From CAVVSQ01 sp963848825 (GTDB lineage Bacteria; Planctomycetota; Planctomycetia; Gemmatales; Gemmataceae), in the NCBI GenBank assembly GCA_963848825.1, contig CAWKFA010000008.1, positions 62,001-126,000 of the forward strand: a DNA stretch of 64,000 nt, written 5' to 3'. Below the pieces are notes generated by a model. The model had not been told where the DNA came from and made no database searches. It worked only from the letters and a program-made list of their open reading frames with translations. Below are positions 36,029 to 46,421 of this stretch, piece after piece (position 1 is the stretch's first letter; each line of letters opens with the position of its first letter). A program made the translations under genes and the position numbers.

Positions 36029-36820
36029 ATGCAGGTTCAATGTCCTTCCTGTAGCAAGCAATTGAATGTTCCCGACACCGCCGCGGGGAAAAAAGCCAAG
36101 TGCCCGGGCTGCACGACGGTTTTTCAAATCCCGCCCACGACATCGGTGGCGGCGACACCAGCCGTGCCGAAACCACCGCCGCCCGTACCCCGCGCCATGG
36201 CGGATGATGACGAGGACGACAAGCCGGTCCGTCGCCGTCGGACACGCTCCGAAGAGGATGACGACGAAGACGAACCACGTAGCCGGGCCCATCGCTATGA
36301 CGAGGACGAGGAGGAAGATGATGGGGACTACGAGCGCCCGATTCGGCGAAGTACGGCCACGCGCAGCGGTCGCGTCACTGCCCTGGGCATTATCACGATT
36401 GTTTGGGGCTCGCTGTCCGTTTTGGGCGGCTTATGCATTACTTTCGGTGGCATATTCTTCGCGGCCGCGGTCCCGAACCTCAATCAAATGAACCCGCGCG
36501 GCGCCCCTCCGATGCCGGCGGGCATGGGCGCCCTCGTGGGCGGAATCGCCCTGGTTATGGGAGCGGCGATTTTGCTTTTTGGAATCGGCGCGATCTTCGC
36601 CGGCATTGGGGTACTGAAACGCCGGGGTTGGGGTCGCATTCTGACGTTTGTTTATGCCGGGTTCGTCGCCGTCGCTGCCCTCTTTACCTTGTTCGGCATG
36701 GTCGCCGGCAACAACCAGAATTTCTTCGGCAGTCTCACGACGGTGGTCCTCCAGGTAGCTTATGTCGCCTTCGCATTTTCGGTGTTGCTCGACAAGCGTG
36801 CCGCCGCCGAATTTCGATAA
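36029..36820 (+). CDS. Zinc-ribbon membrane protein with acidic linker
   Basis: 263 residues. N-terminal zinc ribbon VQCPSCSKQLNVPDTAAGKK followed by CPGCTTVFQIPP (MJ0042-like). Residues ~55-110 are an Asp/Glu/Arg-rich low-complexity linker, then about four membrane helices (LGIITIVWGSLSVLGGLCI; GALVGGIALVMGAAILLFGI; GRILTFVYAGFVAVAAL). Same plan as the gene at 57836-58557. The architecture is common in planctomycetes; function unknown. The gene precedes exbB by 81 bp. ATG at 36029 lies after TTTATGGTGGTTC; no strong ribosome site. Confidence 0.78.
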   Translation: MQVQCPSCSKQLNVPDTAAGKKAKCPGCTTVFQIPPTTSVAATPAVPKPPPPVPRAMADDDEDDKPVRRRRTRSEEDDDEDEPRSRAHRYDEDEEEDDGDYERPIRRSTATRSGRVTALGIITIVWGSLSVLGGLCITFGGIFFAAAVPNLNQMNPRGAPPMPAGMGALVGGIALVMGAAILLFGIGAIFAGIGVLKRRGWGRILTFVYAGFVAVAALFTLFGMVAGNNQNFFGSLTTVVLQVAYVAFAFSVLLDKRAAAEFR

Positions 36821-36901
36821 GTGGAGCGCTAGCGCCCAGGGTTGTGCTATAAAGATGGGACCAGCTCAGGCCCTCGGAACAAAAATGGCAGGGACGACAC
36901 C

Positions 36902-37795
36902 ATGACAAGTTTGGGGGAAAACGCGCGTACGCGAGAGTCGCGTGCGCGGCAGTGTCGGTTGGTACTGGCTTGCCTCATGTTCGGCTTCGTCGTTAGTTGG
37001 GCGTGGCTGAGTCCTGTCACTGCGTTGTCGGCACAAGATGTGGCCGTCAAAAACGACGGTGGCGACGCCGCGCCGGCAGTAGAGGGCAAGCCCAACCCCA
37101 TCGCTCATTTCTTTTCCTCGATCGGTATTGTTTTCGGAGTGATCTTCGCCACGATTTCCATTGCCATCGTGGCCCTCATTATTGTGTTGATGATGGACCT
37201 GCGCCTGAGTGAGGCGGTGCCGGCGGCTTTCGTGGAAGAGTTTTCCAACATGGTCAACCGACGACAATTCAAGCAAGCGTTTGAGTTGTGCCGGGCCGAC
37301 AATTCCTTTCTGGCCCGCGTCATGTCCGCGGGCATGGCGCGCTTGCAGTACGGCATCGAGGACGCACGCGAGGCGATGCTCGCCATGCTGGATACGGTCC
37401 GATCGAGCAAAGAAGCCTGGAACAACTATCTAGGCACTATCGGCACATTGGGGCCGTTGCTTGGCCTGGTCGGCACGGTGTCGGGAATGATCGGCGCCTT
37501 CCAGGAACTGGGTAGCAGTAGCAAGGCGCCGGATGCCAGCAAGCTGGCCAAAGAGATATCGCACGCCCTGGTCGTCACGTTGGCAGGGGTCGCCATTGCC
37601 GTGCCGGCGATCTTCTTCTATGCGTTCTTCAAGAACCGTCTCACCGCCATCACGCAGGCCACCAGCAATTTGGCGGATGACCTGTTGACGCAGATGTACC
37701 ATAACTCGAAGAAAGCCGCCACCGCCCCGCCGGCCGCCGCGGAAGTCCGTGCCGGTGTGCCCTCGGCCGGTTCAACCGTGCAAGAATCGAAGTGA
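36902..37795 (+). CDS. exbB: MotA/TolQ/ExbB proton channel family protein
   Basis: About 297 residues. The start at 36902 (MTSLGENARTRESRAR) follows an aggga-type site; an N-terminal membrane helix (LACLMFGFVVSWAWLS) and an alanine/acidic periplasmic stretch precede the core. The TolQ/ExbB core: HFFSSIGIVFGVIFATISIA, a cytoplasmic loop with FEL...LARVMSAGMARLQYG, then LGTIGTLGPLLGLVGTVSGM and a final helix LVVTLAGVAIAVPAIFFYAF. Forms the inner-membrane proton channel that energises envelope machines with ExbD. Followed by two exbD-like genes at 7 and 16 bp. Confidence 0.9.
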   Translation: MTSLGENARTRESRARQCRLVLACLMFGFVVSWAWLSPVTALSAQDVAVKNDGGDAAPAVEGKPNPIAHFFSSIGIVFGVIFATISIAIVALIIVLMMDLRLSEAVPAAFVEEFSNMVNRRQFKQAFELCRADNSFLARVMSAGMARLQYGIEDAREAMLAMLDTVRSSKEAWNNYLGTIGTLGPLLGLVGTVSGMIGAFQELGSSSKAPDASKLAKEISHALVVTLAGVAIAVPAIFFYAFFKNRLTAITQATSNLADDLLTQMYHNSKKAATAPPAAAEVRAGVPSAGSTVQESK

Positions 37796-37802
37796 GGCGA
37801 CC

Positions 37803-38264
37803 ATGTCCGCCAGTGTCGGCAGCGATGATATCGACGTCAACCTCACGCCTCTTCTTGATCTGGTCCTGCAGCTCATCATGTTTTTCATGATCACCGTGAA
37901 TTTCGTGGCGGCTGACCAGTTTGACGAAAGCGTCTCTTTGCCCGTGGCGCAATCGGCGGTGCCACTCGAAGCGACGGCTGAAAAGTGGGTGTTTCTCAAT
38001 GTCGATAGCGACGGCCGGCTCGTCGGTCCGCTCGGCAATATGGCGCTCGACACCCCTGAAAAGGTGAAAGCTTACCTGGTGCGTGAAAAAGAAACGCTTG
38101 AGCTCTACGCCCGCGCCGCCGGCCAAAAGAACGAGCTGAAGCTGGTGGTTGTACTGAGGGCCGATAAGAATTGCCGTTATCGTAAAATCTGGGAAGTCGT
38201 CGATTCCTGTCAGCGCGCCGGTTTTCGCCGCTGGCAATTGCGCGTCATGACCCGGCCCGCGTGA
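37803..38264 (+). CDS. exbD: ExbD/TolR family protein (first copy)
   Basis: 153 residues from MSASVGSDDIDVNLTPLLDL. One N-terminal membrane helix (LVLQLIMFFMITVNFVA) follows the DxNLTPLLD motif whose Asp carries protons in this family. The rest is periplasmic, ending KIWEVVDSCQRAGFRRWQLR, typical of the ExbD domain. A longer ATG start 54 bp upstream would overlap exbB. Second of a five-gene set with ExbB, another ExbD, a membrane protein and a cyclase-like protein. Confidence 0.9.
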   Translation: MSASVGSDDIDVNLTPLLDLVLQLIMFFMITVNFVAADQFDESVSLPVAQSAVPLEATAEKWVFLNVDSDGRLVGPLGNMALDTPEKVKAYLVREKETLELYARAAGQKNELKLVVVLRADKNCRYRKIWEVVDSCQRAGFRRWQLRVMTRPA

Positions 38265-38280
38265 CCAGGCGAGGTTTCCC

Positions 38281-38859
38281 ATGCGACGCCAGCACAAACA
38301 TAGAGACGAGGGCGGCGGTGTCCAGCTCGGCCTGATCATCACGCCCATGCTCGATATGTCCTTTCAGCTCATGGCCTTTTTTATCATGACCTATCACCCA
38401 TCGGCCCTTGAAGGCCATATCGACGGCAACCTGCTGCCGCCCACCCTGACCGCCAATAAAGCCAAGAACGCCGACCCAATGCCCTCGGACCTGCCGGCCG
38501 TCGATGACGAACCAACACTCCAGGATGTGATTCTCGTGGTCGTAAAATCGGTGCCCAGGAACAAGGATGAGGGCCAACTCAAGGACGGCGAACCCAACCT
38601 GATCCAATTAAAACGTCCTGAAGACCCGGCACCCGTTAATTTGGCCGAGATGGATAACGCGGTGCCCGTCGAGAAAACGCTGGGTGACGGGCTCAAGAAG
38701 CTAACTGCCGAACTGAAGACGGACGCCGGATCCAAGGCGAACATCAAAATCGAGGCGGACGGTGACCTCAAGCATCGGTATTTGATGGAGGTCTACGACG
38801 CCTGCAAACAGGCGGGCTTCCAGAATATCTCTTTCGTGGCCCCTCCACGGGAGAAGTGA
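38281..38859 (+). CDS. ExbD/TolR family protein (second copy, longer periplasmic part)
   Basis: 192 residues. The membrane segment reads LGLIITPMLDMSFQLMAFFI and keeps the channel Asp in PMLDM. The periplasmic part is longer than in copy 1, with a Pro/Asp-rich insert (residues ~55-85) before the ExbD core that ends HRYLMEVYDACKQAGFQNIS. It follows copy 1 by 16 bp. Two unequal ExbD proteins with one ExbB suggest a hetero-dimeric ExbD or two alternative energisers. Confidence 0.88.
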   Translation: MRRQHKHRDEGGGVQLGLIITPMLDMSFQLMAFFIMTYHPSALEGHIDGNLLPPTLTANKAKNADPMPSDLPAVDDEPTLQDVILVVVKSVPRNKDEGQLKDGEPNLIQLKRPEDPAPVNLAEMDNAVPVEKTLGDGLKKLTAELKTDAGSKANIKIEADGDLKHRYLMEVYDACKQAGFQNISFVAPPREK

Positions 38860-38987
38860 GCCCTGCGACGTGATACGATGTAGATTGCCAGGCTTCCCTG
38901 CGCGGAACTATTTGAGCCGCCTGGTTCTCCAAGAGACGTCCCGATAAGGGCGGACGGAGCCTCTAAATCTTCAGGATTAATCCTTTC

Positions 38988-39993
38988 ATGGCGCTGCGAG
39001 GAGTAATTTGTTTGCTCGTCCTGAGCCTGAACGGGTCGGTGATGACCTGCATGGCTCAGCCACCGCAAGCAAGCGCCGGTGACATGTTTTGGGAAGTACG
39101 CCAGCGGCAGCAAGCGGGTGCTGCCAGCCAACTTGTACTGGCACGCGATCCCTTGGCCGTTGCCATGCTACGTGCCGGAGGCTTGCGCTGGAAAGTCTGG
39201 TCGGAGCCGGAGTATATCGCCGACAGCGTTCCCGAACTCAATGCGAGACTGGTTGGACCTCGTCCGCGACGGCACGCCCATGCCCGACTTTAGAGGCAAG
39301 GCGGATGACGAAAAGCGCGCTGACCAGATTGCCGCCGCGAGTCTGTGGTCGCAGGCTGTCATCAATGCCAATAACACGCCGTTCGAGGTTTTCGCCAAAA
39401 GCGCGGCGGAGAACTCTCATGTGACCTTCGCTCACCTGTGGAACAGTCCCGACCTGTACCGGGGCAAGGTGATCACGGTCAAGGGCCGCCTGGTTCGGGT
39501 ACGCAAGTTGGAAGCGACCTTGGCGGCGCAAGCCGCGGACATCCCTTTTGTCTACGAGGGCTGGATCTTTGGTGCGACCAAGCGCAGCCACCCGTTTTGC
39601 GTCCTGTTTCCGGTTTTACCCGATGGCCTCGAAGTAGCGGAAAGCATGGACCGGGAAGTAGTCTTCCACGGCTATTTCATCAAGAAAATGAAATACCGCG
39701 CGGGCGACAATGCCAAGTTCCTGGAGACGCCAGTGCTGATAGGGCCTTCGGTACTCCCGGCGACGGAGGCTGCGCCAACGACGTTGACCTCGACGGTTTC
39801 CATGATTGCGATCACCTGGGTGTTTGTATTAATCGCCGGCGCGGCACTTTGTCTGGTTTTGGTTGGCTGGTATCTGCGGCGCGGCGATCAGGCCTGGAAG
39901 ACCCGCCTTGATCGACTGCGTGCGCAACGTTCGGTGGGCCTTGAGGAGAGTGGGGAAGCAACGGCGTCCGAGGACAATGTGCTGAAGTTTTAG
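38988..39993 (+). CDS. Secreted or membrane-anchored protein of unknown function (one frame shift)
   Basis: About 335 residues when joined. The N-terminus MALRGVICLLVLSLNG looks like a signal; near the C-terminus lies one strong membrane helix (MIAITWVFVLIAGAALCLVL) followed by a basic tail. The middle part (HLWNSPDLYRGKVITVKGRL) resembles an OB-like beta fold, seen in planctomycete membrane proteins of this operon type. The frame changes near 39248: MRDWLDLVRDG continues the protein. It sits between the ExbD pair and the cyclase-like gene, 20 bp before the latter, so it is likely a working part of the same module. Confidence 0.72.
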
Positions 39994-40013
39994 CGGCTAC
40001 GAAAGGCGAAGTT

Positions 40014-41599
40014 ATGTCGACACCAACCAATGCCAGGCCCGCCCCTTTTCTGGTGGTCAAGGACCATCGTGTCCGCGGCATCAGCTTGTTCATGGTGATG
40101 CCCGCGATCTTGGCCAGCATTCTCTTTAATGGCGGCATGCTGGCGGGGCTTTACTTTGTCTTTCAGGCAACAGCCTCGGCGGAGGGTTCCTCCACGGAGC
40201 TCGTCAAGGAAGAGACGCTCGTCAATGCCGACCCTCAAGAAGAGAAGCCGAGCAATGATCCCTTTGTCACGCAAGATATCGATCCGGCGGCCCAGGAGTT
40301 CGACACGGATATCCAGTTTAACAACGAGCGCAGGGCCGATGTGAGCGTACCCGGGATGGCCAACCCCAATGAAACCGTCGGCATCCTGGATGCACCCAAA
40401 GACGCTCCGCCGGTCAATCTGCCTGCACCGAGCGGCTTTGGTTCCGTGGGCCAGGGCGGAACAATCGAAGGGGACCTCGGCAACAGCAATGTGGCGGGCA
40501 TGCTGGGTGGCTATGGCCCGCGCGGCTTGCCATTGGCCGGCAGTTTCTTTGGCAGAAGCGGCGCCACGCGCGAGTTGGCGCTGCGCGACGGCGGCGGCAC
40601 CAAGGAATCGGAAGCCGCTGTGGCGAGTGGGCTTCAGTGGCTTGTCCGCCATCAAATGGCGGACGGCCGCTGGATGCTGGACGATCCGCGTTTTAAGGAC
40701 CGTGGCTCGGCGAACGACATTGCCGGCACTGCCTTCGGCCTCTTGCCTCTGTTAGGTGCCGGCAAGACGCACAAGGCCTCCAAGGACAACCCATTCGATA
40801 AGCCGATCGAAAAAGCGCTGCGTTATCTTCTCAAAAAGCAGGACAAGCGGAGCGGCTACTTTGGGGGCGGCATGTATGCCCATGGCCTGGCGACAATCGT
40901 GATGTGCGAAGCCTATGGCCTGACCCAGGACCCGAACCTGCCCGGCCCGCTCAAATAGCCATTAACTACATCGTGCAAGCGCAGCACGATGGGGGTGGCT
41001 GGCGCTATACGCCGGGCCAGGCTGGCGATACCTCCGTGACCGGATGGCAAGTCATGGCCCTCAAGAGCGCGATCATGGCTGGCCTGGATGTGCAGGAAGT
41101 GACCATGCGGAAAGCGCAAAACTATCTCGAAAAGGTGTGTGGCGACAGCACGGACGAGGGCTACAGTTATCTTCCGGGTGACAAAATAAATCACACGATG
41201 ACGTCGGTCGCGCTCTTGTGCCGGCAATATCTGCAAGCGTGGGGGCCGCAGAACCTGCGCATGATCAAGGCGGTCGACAACCATATCAAGAAGAATGACC
41301 CCACGCCGCGCGACATGTACTACACCTATTACGCGACGCAGGTGATGCACCATTTTGGCGGGCAATCGTGGAAAGACTGGAACGACAAGATGCGTGCGGG
41401 CTTGCTCAAAGAGCAGGACAAGACCTCGGAAACCATGAAGGGAAGCTGGACCGCCGTCGCGGGCAACAATCATATCGAGAAGACAGGCGGACGTTTGATG
41501 CAAACCTCGCTGTGTCTGCTCACGCTTGAAGTTTATTATCGATATCTACCCCTTTATCAGCGCGCGGCGGGGGAACAGAAGGTCGAGATGCAGAAGTAG
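40014..41599 (+). CDS. Squalene-cyclase/prenyltransferase-like repeat protein, membrane-anchored (one frame shift)
   Basis: About 528 residues when joined. One N-terminal membrane helix (LFMVMPAILASILFNGGML) and a ~150-residue Pro/Asp/Gly-rich stretch precede an alpha/alpha toroid: ASGLQWLVRHQMADGRWML, RGSANDIAGTAFGLLPLL, then QHDGGGWRYTPGQAGDTSVTG and TGGRLMQTSLCLLTLEVYY. These QxxDGxW-type units belong to the prenyltransferase/squalene oxidase repeat superfamily, but the cyclase DxDD motif was not found, so cyclase activity should not be assumed. The frame changes near 40955. Last of the ExbB-ExbD-ExbD module. Confidence 0.8.
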
Positions 41600-41615
41600 C
41601 CACGCCGTGGAGGGC

Positions 41616-42360
41616 ATGATGGCGGGGAGTTGGACCGCGGAAGTGATCGCCGGCAAGCCGGCCGACGTTTTTACGCCGGCGGGCAACGCGCCGCCGCGTT
41701 TTGGCGTGCTTTTTCTACATGCCGTGGGGCTCGAAACACTCGTCGATCGGCCGGCCTTCACGAACCTGCTCGCCGAGTCGCGCCTGGCATGTGTTTGCCC
41801 GCATGGCCAGCATTCCTGGTGGACGGACCGCATTTGCCGGGAGTTTGACACGACACAGACCGCGGAACGCTATGTCCTTGACGCGGTCGTTCCCTACTTC
41901 AAGACGCGCTGGAACCTCGCGCCGCCGGCCATTGGCCTTTTGGGCATCAGCATGGGTGGGCAGGGGGCGCTGCGCTTGGCATTTCGGCACGCCCAGACAT
42001 TTCCCGTGGTGGCTGGGATCGCCTCGGCGCTCGACTATCATGAGTTCTATTACCAAGCTCCGACGCTCCAGGAAATGTATGAAAGCAAGGAGCAATGCCG
42101 GCAAGACACCGCTCTCATGCACCTGCCGCCCTACAATCCGCCCCCGTATATTTATTTCTGTGTCGATCCAGAAGACACGGCCTGGTTTCGCGGCAATGAC
42201 CGCTTGCACGAAAAGATGAATGCTCTTGGAGTCGCGGCACACCGCGGACCTGGACACCACGGCCGGTGGACACTCGTGGGAATATTTCAACCACATGGCG
42301 GCACCCGCGCTGCGTTTTGTCCTGGAGGGGTTGGCCAAGGAAAGCAGGCGGCTCGTTTGA
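41616..42360 (+). CDS. Alpha/beta hydrolase (esterase), one frame shift
   Basis: About 248 residues when joined. Esterase-D-like: GVLFLHAVGLETLVDRPAF (oxyanion side), PAIGLLGISMGGQGALRLAF with nucleophile Ser in GISMG, and TAGGHSWEYFNHM with the catalytic His after the break. No signal peptide. The frame changes near 42240; the ending LRFVLEGLAKESRRLV-stop then overlaps the TTG start of lutA (TTGA). It begins 16 bp after the cyclase-like gene. The substrate is unknown; the overlap with lutA suggests cotranslation with lactate-utilisation genes. Confidence 0.78.
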
Positions 42361-43095
42361 AAGTCTCCCTGATGATAACCTGTCTGGGGGACGCCTTGTT
42401 TCCCGACGTCGGCGTCGCGACCGTCAGGCTGTTGCGCAGACTCGGGCTGCAGGTCGAGTTTCCCCAGGCCCAGACCTGTTGCGGGCAGCCGCAATACAAC
42501 AGTGGCTATCATGACGATGCCCGGGCGCTCGCCCGGCACACGATCAGAGCCTTCGCGGGGTCCAACCTGGTCGTCACTCCGTCCGGCTCTTGTGCCGCGA
42601 TGGTCAAGCTCGAGTACCCCGAGCTTTTTCACAACGATATGGTCTGGCACGGCCGGGCCGAAGATTTGGCGCGGCGCACGCACGAGCTTTCCGATTTCCT
42701 GGTAAATGTGCTAGGCGTCGACGACGTCGGTGCCCACTTCGCGGGCACGGCCACTTACCACATGGCGTGCCACCTGCGCGGCCTGGGGCTGACGACCGAA
42801 CCGCTACGCCTGCTCGGAAAAGTGCGAGGTCTCACCCTTGTTCCTCTCGAACGATTCGACGAATGTTGCGGCTTCGGAGGATCGTTCGCGGTCCGCTATC
42901 CCGGCATCAGCGGGGCGATGGTCACCGATAAGGCTTCCTACATCGAAAAAACGGGCGCCGACCTGGTCGTGACAACCGACGCCGGCTGCCTGATGAATAT
43001 CGGCGGCTGTATTCGGCGTCGCGGCTGCGCCGTGCAATTCCGGCACCTGGCCGAGATTTTGGTCAATACGGGCCCGGGCGAGGATCCGCACATGA
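42357..43095 (+). CDS. lutA: Lactate utilization protein A, Fe-S/CCG domain protein
   Basis: About 245 residues. It starts at TTG (reading KVSLMITCLGDALFPDVGV), which matches LutA N-termini exactly and overlaps the preceding stop. Two CCG cysteine-rich domains: AQTCCGQPQYNSGY and, later, ERFDECCGFGGSFAV, with MACHLRGLG and TDAGCLMNIGG between and after. Part of the LutABC complex that oxidises L-lactate to pyruvate. In this sequence no stop separates it from lutB; either the two are fused or one indel near the end hides an ATGA overlap at 43092-43095. I set the end at that expected TGA. Confidence 0.85.
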
Positions 43096-44500
43096 CGGAC
43101 TACGCGAAACACGAACATCACGATTTCACCGCCGCTGCCGCGCAGGCGCTGGGAAACGCTTCCTTGCAAGCGGCGTTGACCAGGCTCGCCGATACTTTGA
43201 TGGCCGGCAACCGCCGCGGCTTCGCGGCGCTAAAGGATAGCGACGCGCTGCGCGACCATGCCAAGCAAATCAAGGAACACACGCTCGCCCATCTGGATCA
43301 CTATCTCGAACAATTGGAAGCGTCGGTGCGAAAGCTGGGCGGCACGGTGCACTGGGCGGCCACCGCCGAGGATGCCCGACAGATTGTCGTGCAGATCGCG
43401 CGCAACACAAAGTGCCGGCGCGCGGTGAAATCAAAGTCGATGACGTCGGAGGAAATCCATCTGAACCCGGCCCTGGCGAAAGCGGGCATCGAGGTCACGG
43501 AAACCGATTTTGGCGAATACATACTGCAAGTCGCCGGCGAGCGTCCCTCGCACCTGGTGGCGCCCGCCGTGCACCACACGCGCGAGAGCGTGGCCCGCAT
43601 CCTCTCGGAGCACCTGGGTGAAACGTTGTCCGATGATCCGCAAAGCCTGGCCCAGACCGGGCGCCGCGTGTTGCGTCAGAAGTTCCATGAAGCCGATCTG
43701 GGCATTACCGGCGTCAACTTCGCCGTCGCGGAAACCGGCACGGTCGTCCTGGTAACCAACGAAGGCAATGGCCGGCTGACAACGACGTGCCCGCGCGTGC
43801 ACGTGGCCATCATGGGCATGGAAAAGGTCATCCCCCGCTTCGCCGATCTCCCGGTGTTCCTGAAACTGCTGGCACGCGGCGCGACCGGGCAAACACTATC
43901 GGTGTACACGACGATCCTGTCTGGCAAGCGGCGCCGGCGAACTGGATGGTCCGGAAGAGTTCCACCTGGTAATCCTCGACAATGGGCGCTCGAAGGTTTT
44001 GGGCTCGCCATTTCGCGAAAGCTTGCAATGTATCCGTTGCGGCGCCTGCCTCAATGCTTGTCCGGTCTATCGCCGCATTGGCGGCCACGCCTATGGGGGT
44101 GTTTATGCCGGCCCGATTGGCAGCATCCTGACACCGCTTTACGACAGCGTTAGCCACAACGAGCATTTGCCGCATGCGTCTTCCTTGTGCGGCGCCTGTC
44201 AGACGGCCTGCCCGGTAAAAATCCACATTCCCCAAATGCTGATCGGTCTGCGCGAACTGCAGCACCATGTGAAGTCCGGCGCTGGGAGCAACTGGCTTAT
44301 CAGGTCTGGACCACGGTTCTATGCAAGCCCTGGCTCTACCGCTTGACGTTGCGCTGGCGCGCTTTATGTTGCGCCCCTTCGCCAGGCAGGGTTGGCTGGC
44401 GCGGCTTCCAGGGCCAGGAAGCAACTGGACAAACCTTCGCGATTTTCCGGCCCCGGCCGATCGCTCTTTTCGCGAGCGCTGGAAGGAGTTGACGCCATGA
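43092..44500 (+). CDS. lutB: Lactate utilization protein B, Fe-S subunit (two frame shifts)
   Basis: About 470 residues when joined. N-terminal LUD domain (VHWAATAEDARQIVVQIAR; VKSKSMTSEEIHLNPAL; ITGVNFAVAETGTVVLVTNE; PRVHVAIMGMEKVIPR). The C-terminal ferredoxin part has CIRCGACLNACPVYRRIGG and SLCGACQTACPVKIHIPQ, two 4Fe-4S clusters. The frame changes near 43927 and near 44282. The restored end, ...RSFRERWKELTP, overlaps the start of lutC by ATGA (44497-44500). LutB is expected to transfer electrons from lactate oxidation to the quinone pool. Confidence 0.88.
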
Positions 44501-45181
44501 CTCCACGCGATGCCTTCTTAGAACACGTGCGCCGGGCAGTCGTGGATGGCAATCGTGCCGGCATGGCCGCGGCACTGCCGGACCGGCGTGGCCTGGGCCA
44601 TCAGGGCGCTGCTCCAGATTCGGTGGCGCGCTTTTGCGACGAGCTGCGGAGTGCGGGCGGGCATCCCCACGTCGCGGCGGACAGCGACGCGGCCTGGTTG
44701 ATTATTCGAGAAGTGATCGAGGCCAAAAAGGCACGCAAAATTATGATTGGCGAGGGAGGCGTGATCGCGAGGTTGGGCCTCGCTGGCCGTTTACGCAGTT
44801 CCAGGATTGGATGTGACGACCGTCGCTGACTTGTCCTCCGCCAGTGCGAGGGACGTCTTCTTCGGGGCGGACGTGGGGATATCCAATGTGGCGCAGCTAA
44901 TTGCCGAGACCGGCTCCGTCGTGATGGCCACCGGCCCTGGCGAGCCACGCGCGCTCAGTCTTTTGCCGCCGGTGCATATCGCCGTGGCCGACCCTGGGCA
45001 GCTTCTTGACGATTTGTTCGACCTGTTTGATCTGTTTTCGCCGCTGGCACGCCCGGAAAAACTGCCCCCGTCCTGTCTGACGCTTATCACCGGACCTAGC
45101 AAGACCGGGGACATCGAACTGAAACTGGTCACCGGTGTCCATGGGCCGGGCGAAATCCATGTCGTCTTGTGCATGAGGTAA
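44497..45181 (+). CDS. lutC: Lactate utilization protein C (one frame shift)
   Basis: About 228 residues. LUD-domain protein, third part of the LutABC complex. It begins MTPRDAFLEHVRRAV and shows VVMATGPGEPRALSLLPPVH and TLITGPSKTGDIELKLVTGV, with a final GPGEIHVVL, all typical of LutC. The frame changes near 44778, where SLAVYAVPGLDVTTVADL resumes. Overlaps lutB by ATGA, so it is cotranslated. 101 bp follow before citrate synthase. Confidence 0.88.
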
Positions 45182-45282
45182 GGACCGTCGGGGCAACCTC
45201 TGGTCGAGACGTTGCTGGGTACATATCTTCACGATATCCGCGCGGCGCGGCGCCAGTGAAATAACCCGCCAAAAGGAGCACC

Positions 45283-46421
45283 ATGAGCCAGATTGAGTTG
45301 CGCCCGGGCCTTGCGGACGTGCCAGTGGCGGAATCGGCGGTAAGTTTTATCGACGGCAAGCGCGCCAGGCTCGAATATCGCGGTATCGCCGTCGAAACCT
45401 TGGCCCGGCAAAGCTGTTACGAAGAAACGTGCTGGCTCCTCCTCAAGGGCGATTTGCCGACGCAACGACAACTCGCCGACTTTGACGACCAATTAAGGCA
45501 TCACCGGCGCATCAAATACAAGCTCAAGGACCTTATCAAATGTCTGCCTGAAAATGGCCACCCCATGTATGCCCTGCAGGCAGCCGTGGCCGCCATGGGT
45601 ATGTTCTATCCCTCGCGCGACATCACCAATCAGCAGAGCAACTGGGACTCAGCCGTGCGCTGGTCGCCAAGCTGCCGACCGTTGTGGCGGCTTTCCATCG
45701 TCTCCGTTTCGGCGACGAAGCCATCGAGCCGCGCGACGACCTCGATCACGCCGGCAATTTTTATTACATGCTGTTCGAACGCGAACCGACGCCCGCGGTC
45801 CGGAAGGTGCTCGATGCCTGCCTCATTTTGCATGCCGAGCACACCATGAACGCCTCGACCTTTAGCGGCCGGGTCACGGGATCGACCCTGGCCAATCCCT
45901 ACACTGTGATCAGCTCCGCGATCGGCACGCTTACCGGTCCGCTGCATGGCGGAGCCAACGAGGAAGCCCTCGACATGCTCGAGGAAATTGGCACGACGGC
46001 CAACGTCAAAAGCTGGGTGGACGATGCCGTCACCAAGAAAAAGAAGATCATGGGTTTCGGGCATCGAGTTTACAAAGTAAAGGACCCGCGCGCCACGGTG
46101 CTGCAGGAACTGGCGGAGAACGTCTTCGCCGAAACGGGCCGACCCCCCATGTACGATTTGGCGGTCGAAACCGAAAAGGTGATGAACGGCATCCTGGGAC
46201 CCAAGGGAATCTACCCGAACGTCGATTTTTACTCGGGCATCGTCTACGACTCGCTGGGCATTCCGCGCGATCTCTTTACGCCGATCTTCGCGATCGCGCG
46301 CGTGTCGGGCTGGCTGGCGCATTGGCTCGAGCAATTGCACAACAATCGCATCTATCGTCCCGAGCAGATCTACATTGGCAAGCAAAACATGCCCTACACG
46401 CCGCTGGCCGAGAGGCCATAA
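45283..46421 (+). CDS. gltA: Citrate synthase (one frame shift)
   Basis: Condenses acetyl-CoA and oxaloacetate to citrate. About 379 residues, the shorter type found in many bacteria and archaea. Key sites: LHAEHTMNASTFSGRVTGS (first His), IGTLTGPLHGGANEEALDML (second His), IMGFGHRVYKVKDPRA (Arg/His) and VDFYSGIVYDSLGIP (catalytic Asp region). The frame changes near 45662; adding one C restores AVRLVAKLPTVVAAFHRL. A type II methylcitrate-synthase role is possible but less likely. Ribosome site AAAGGAG 8 bp upstream; its stop overlaps serS by one base (TAATG). Confidence 0.93.

Noticed and set aside
40014..41599. Active squalene-hopene cyclase
   Set aside because: The repeats fit the superfamily but the catalytic DxDD motif is not visible and a membrane anchor with a long linker precedes the toroid.
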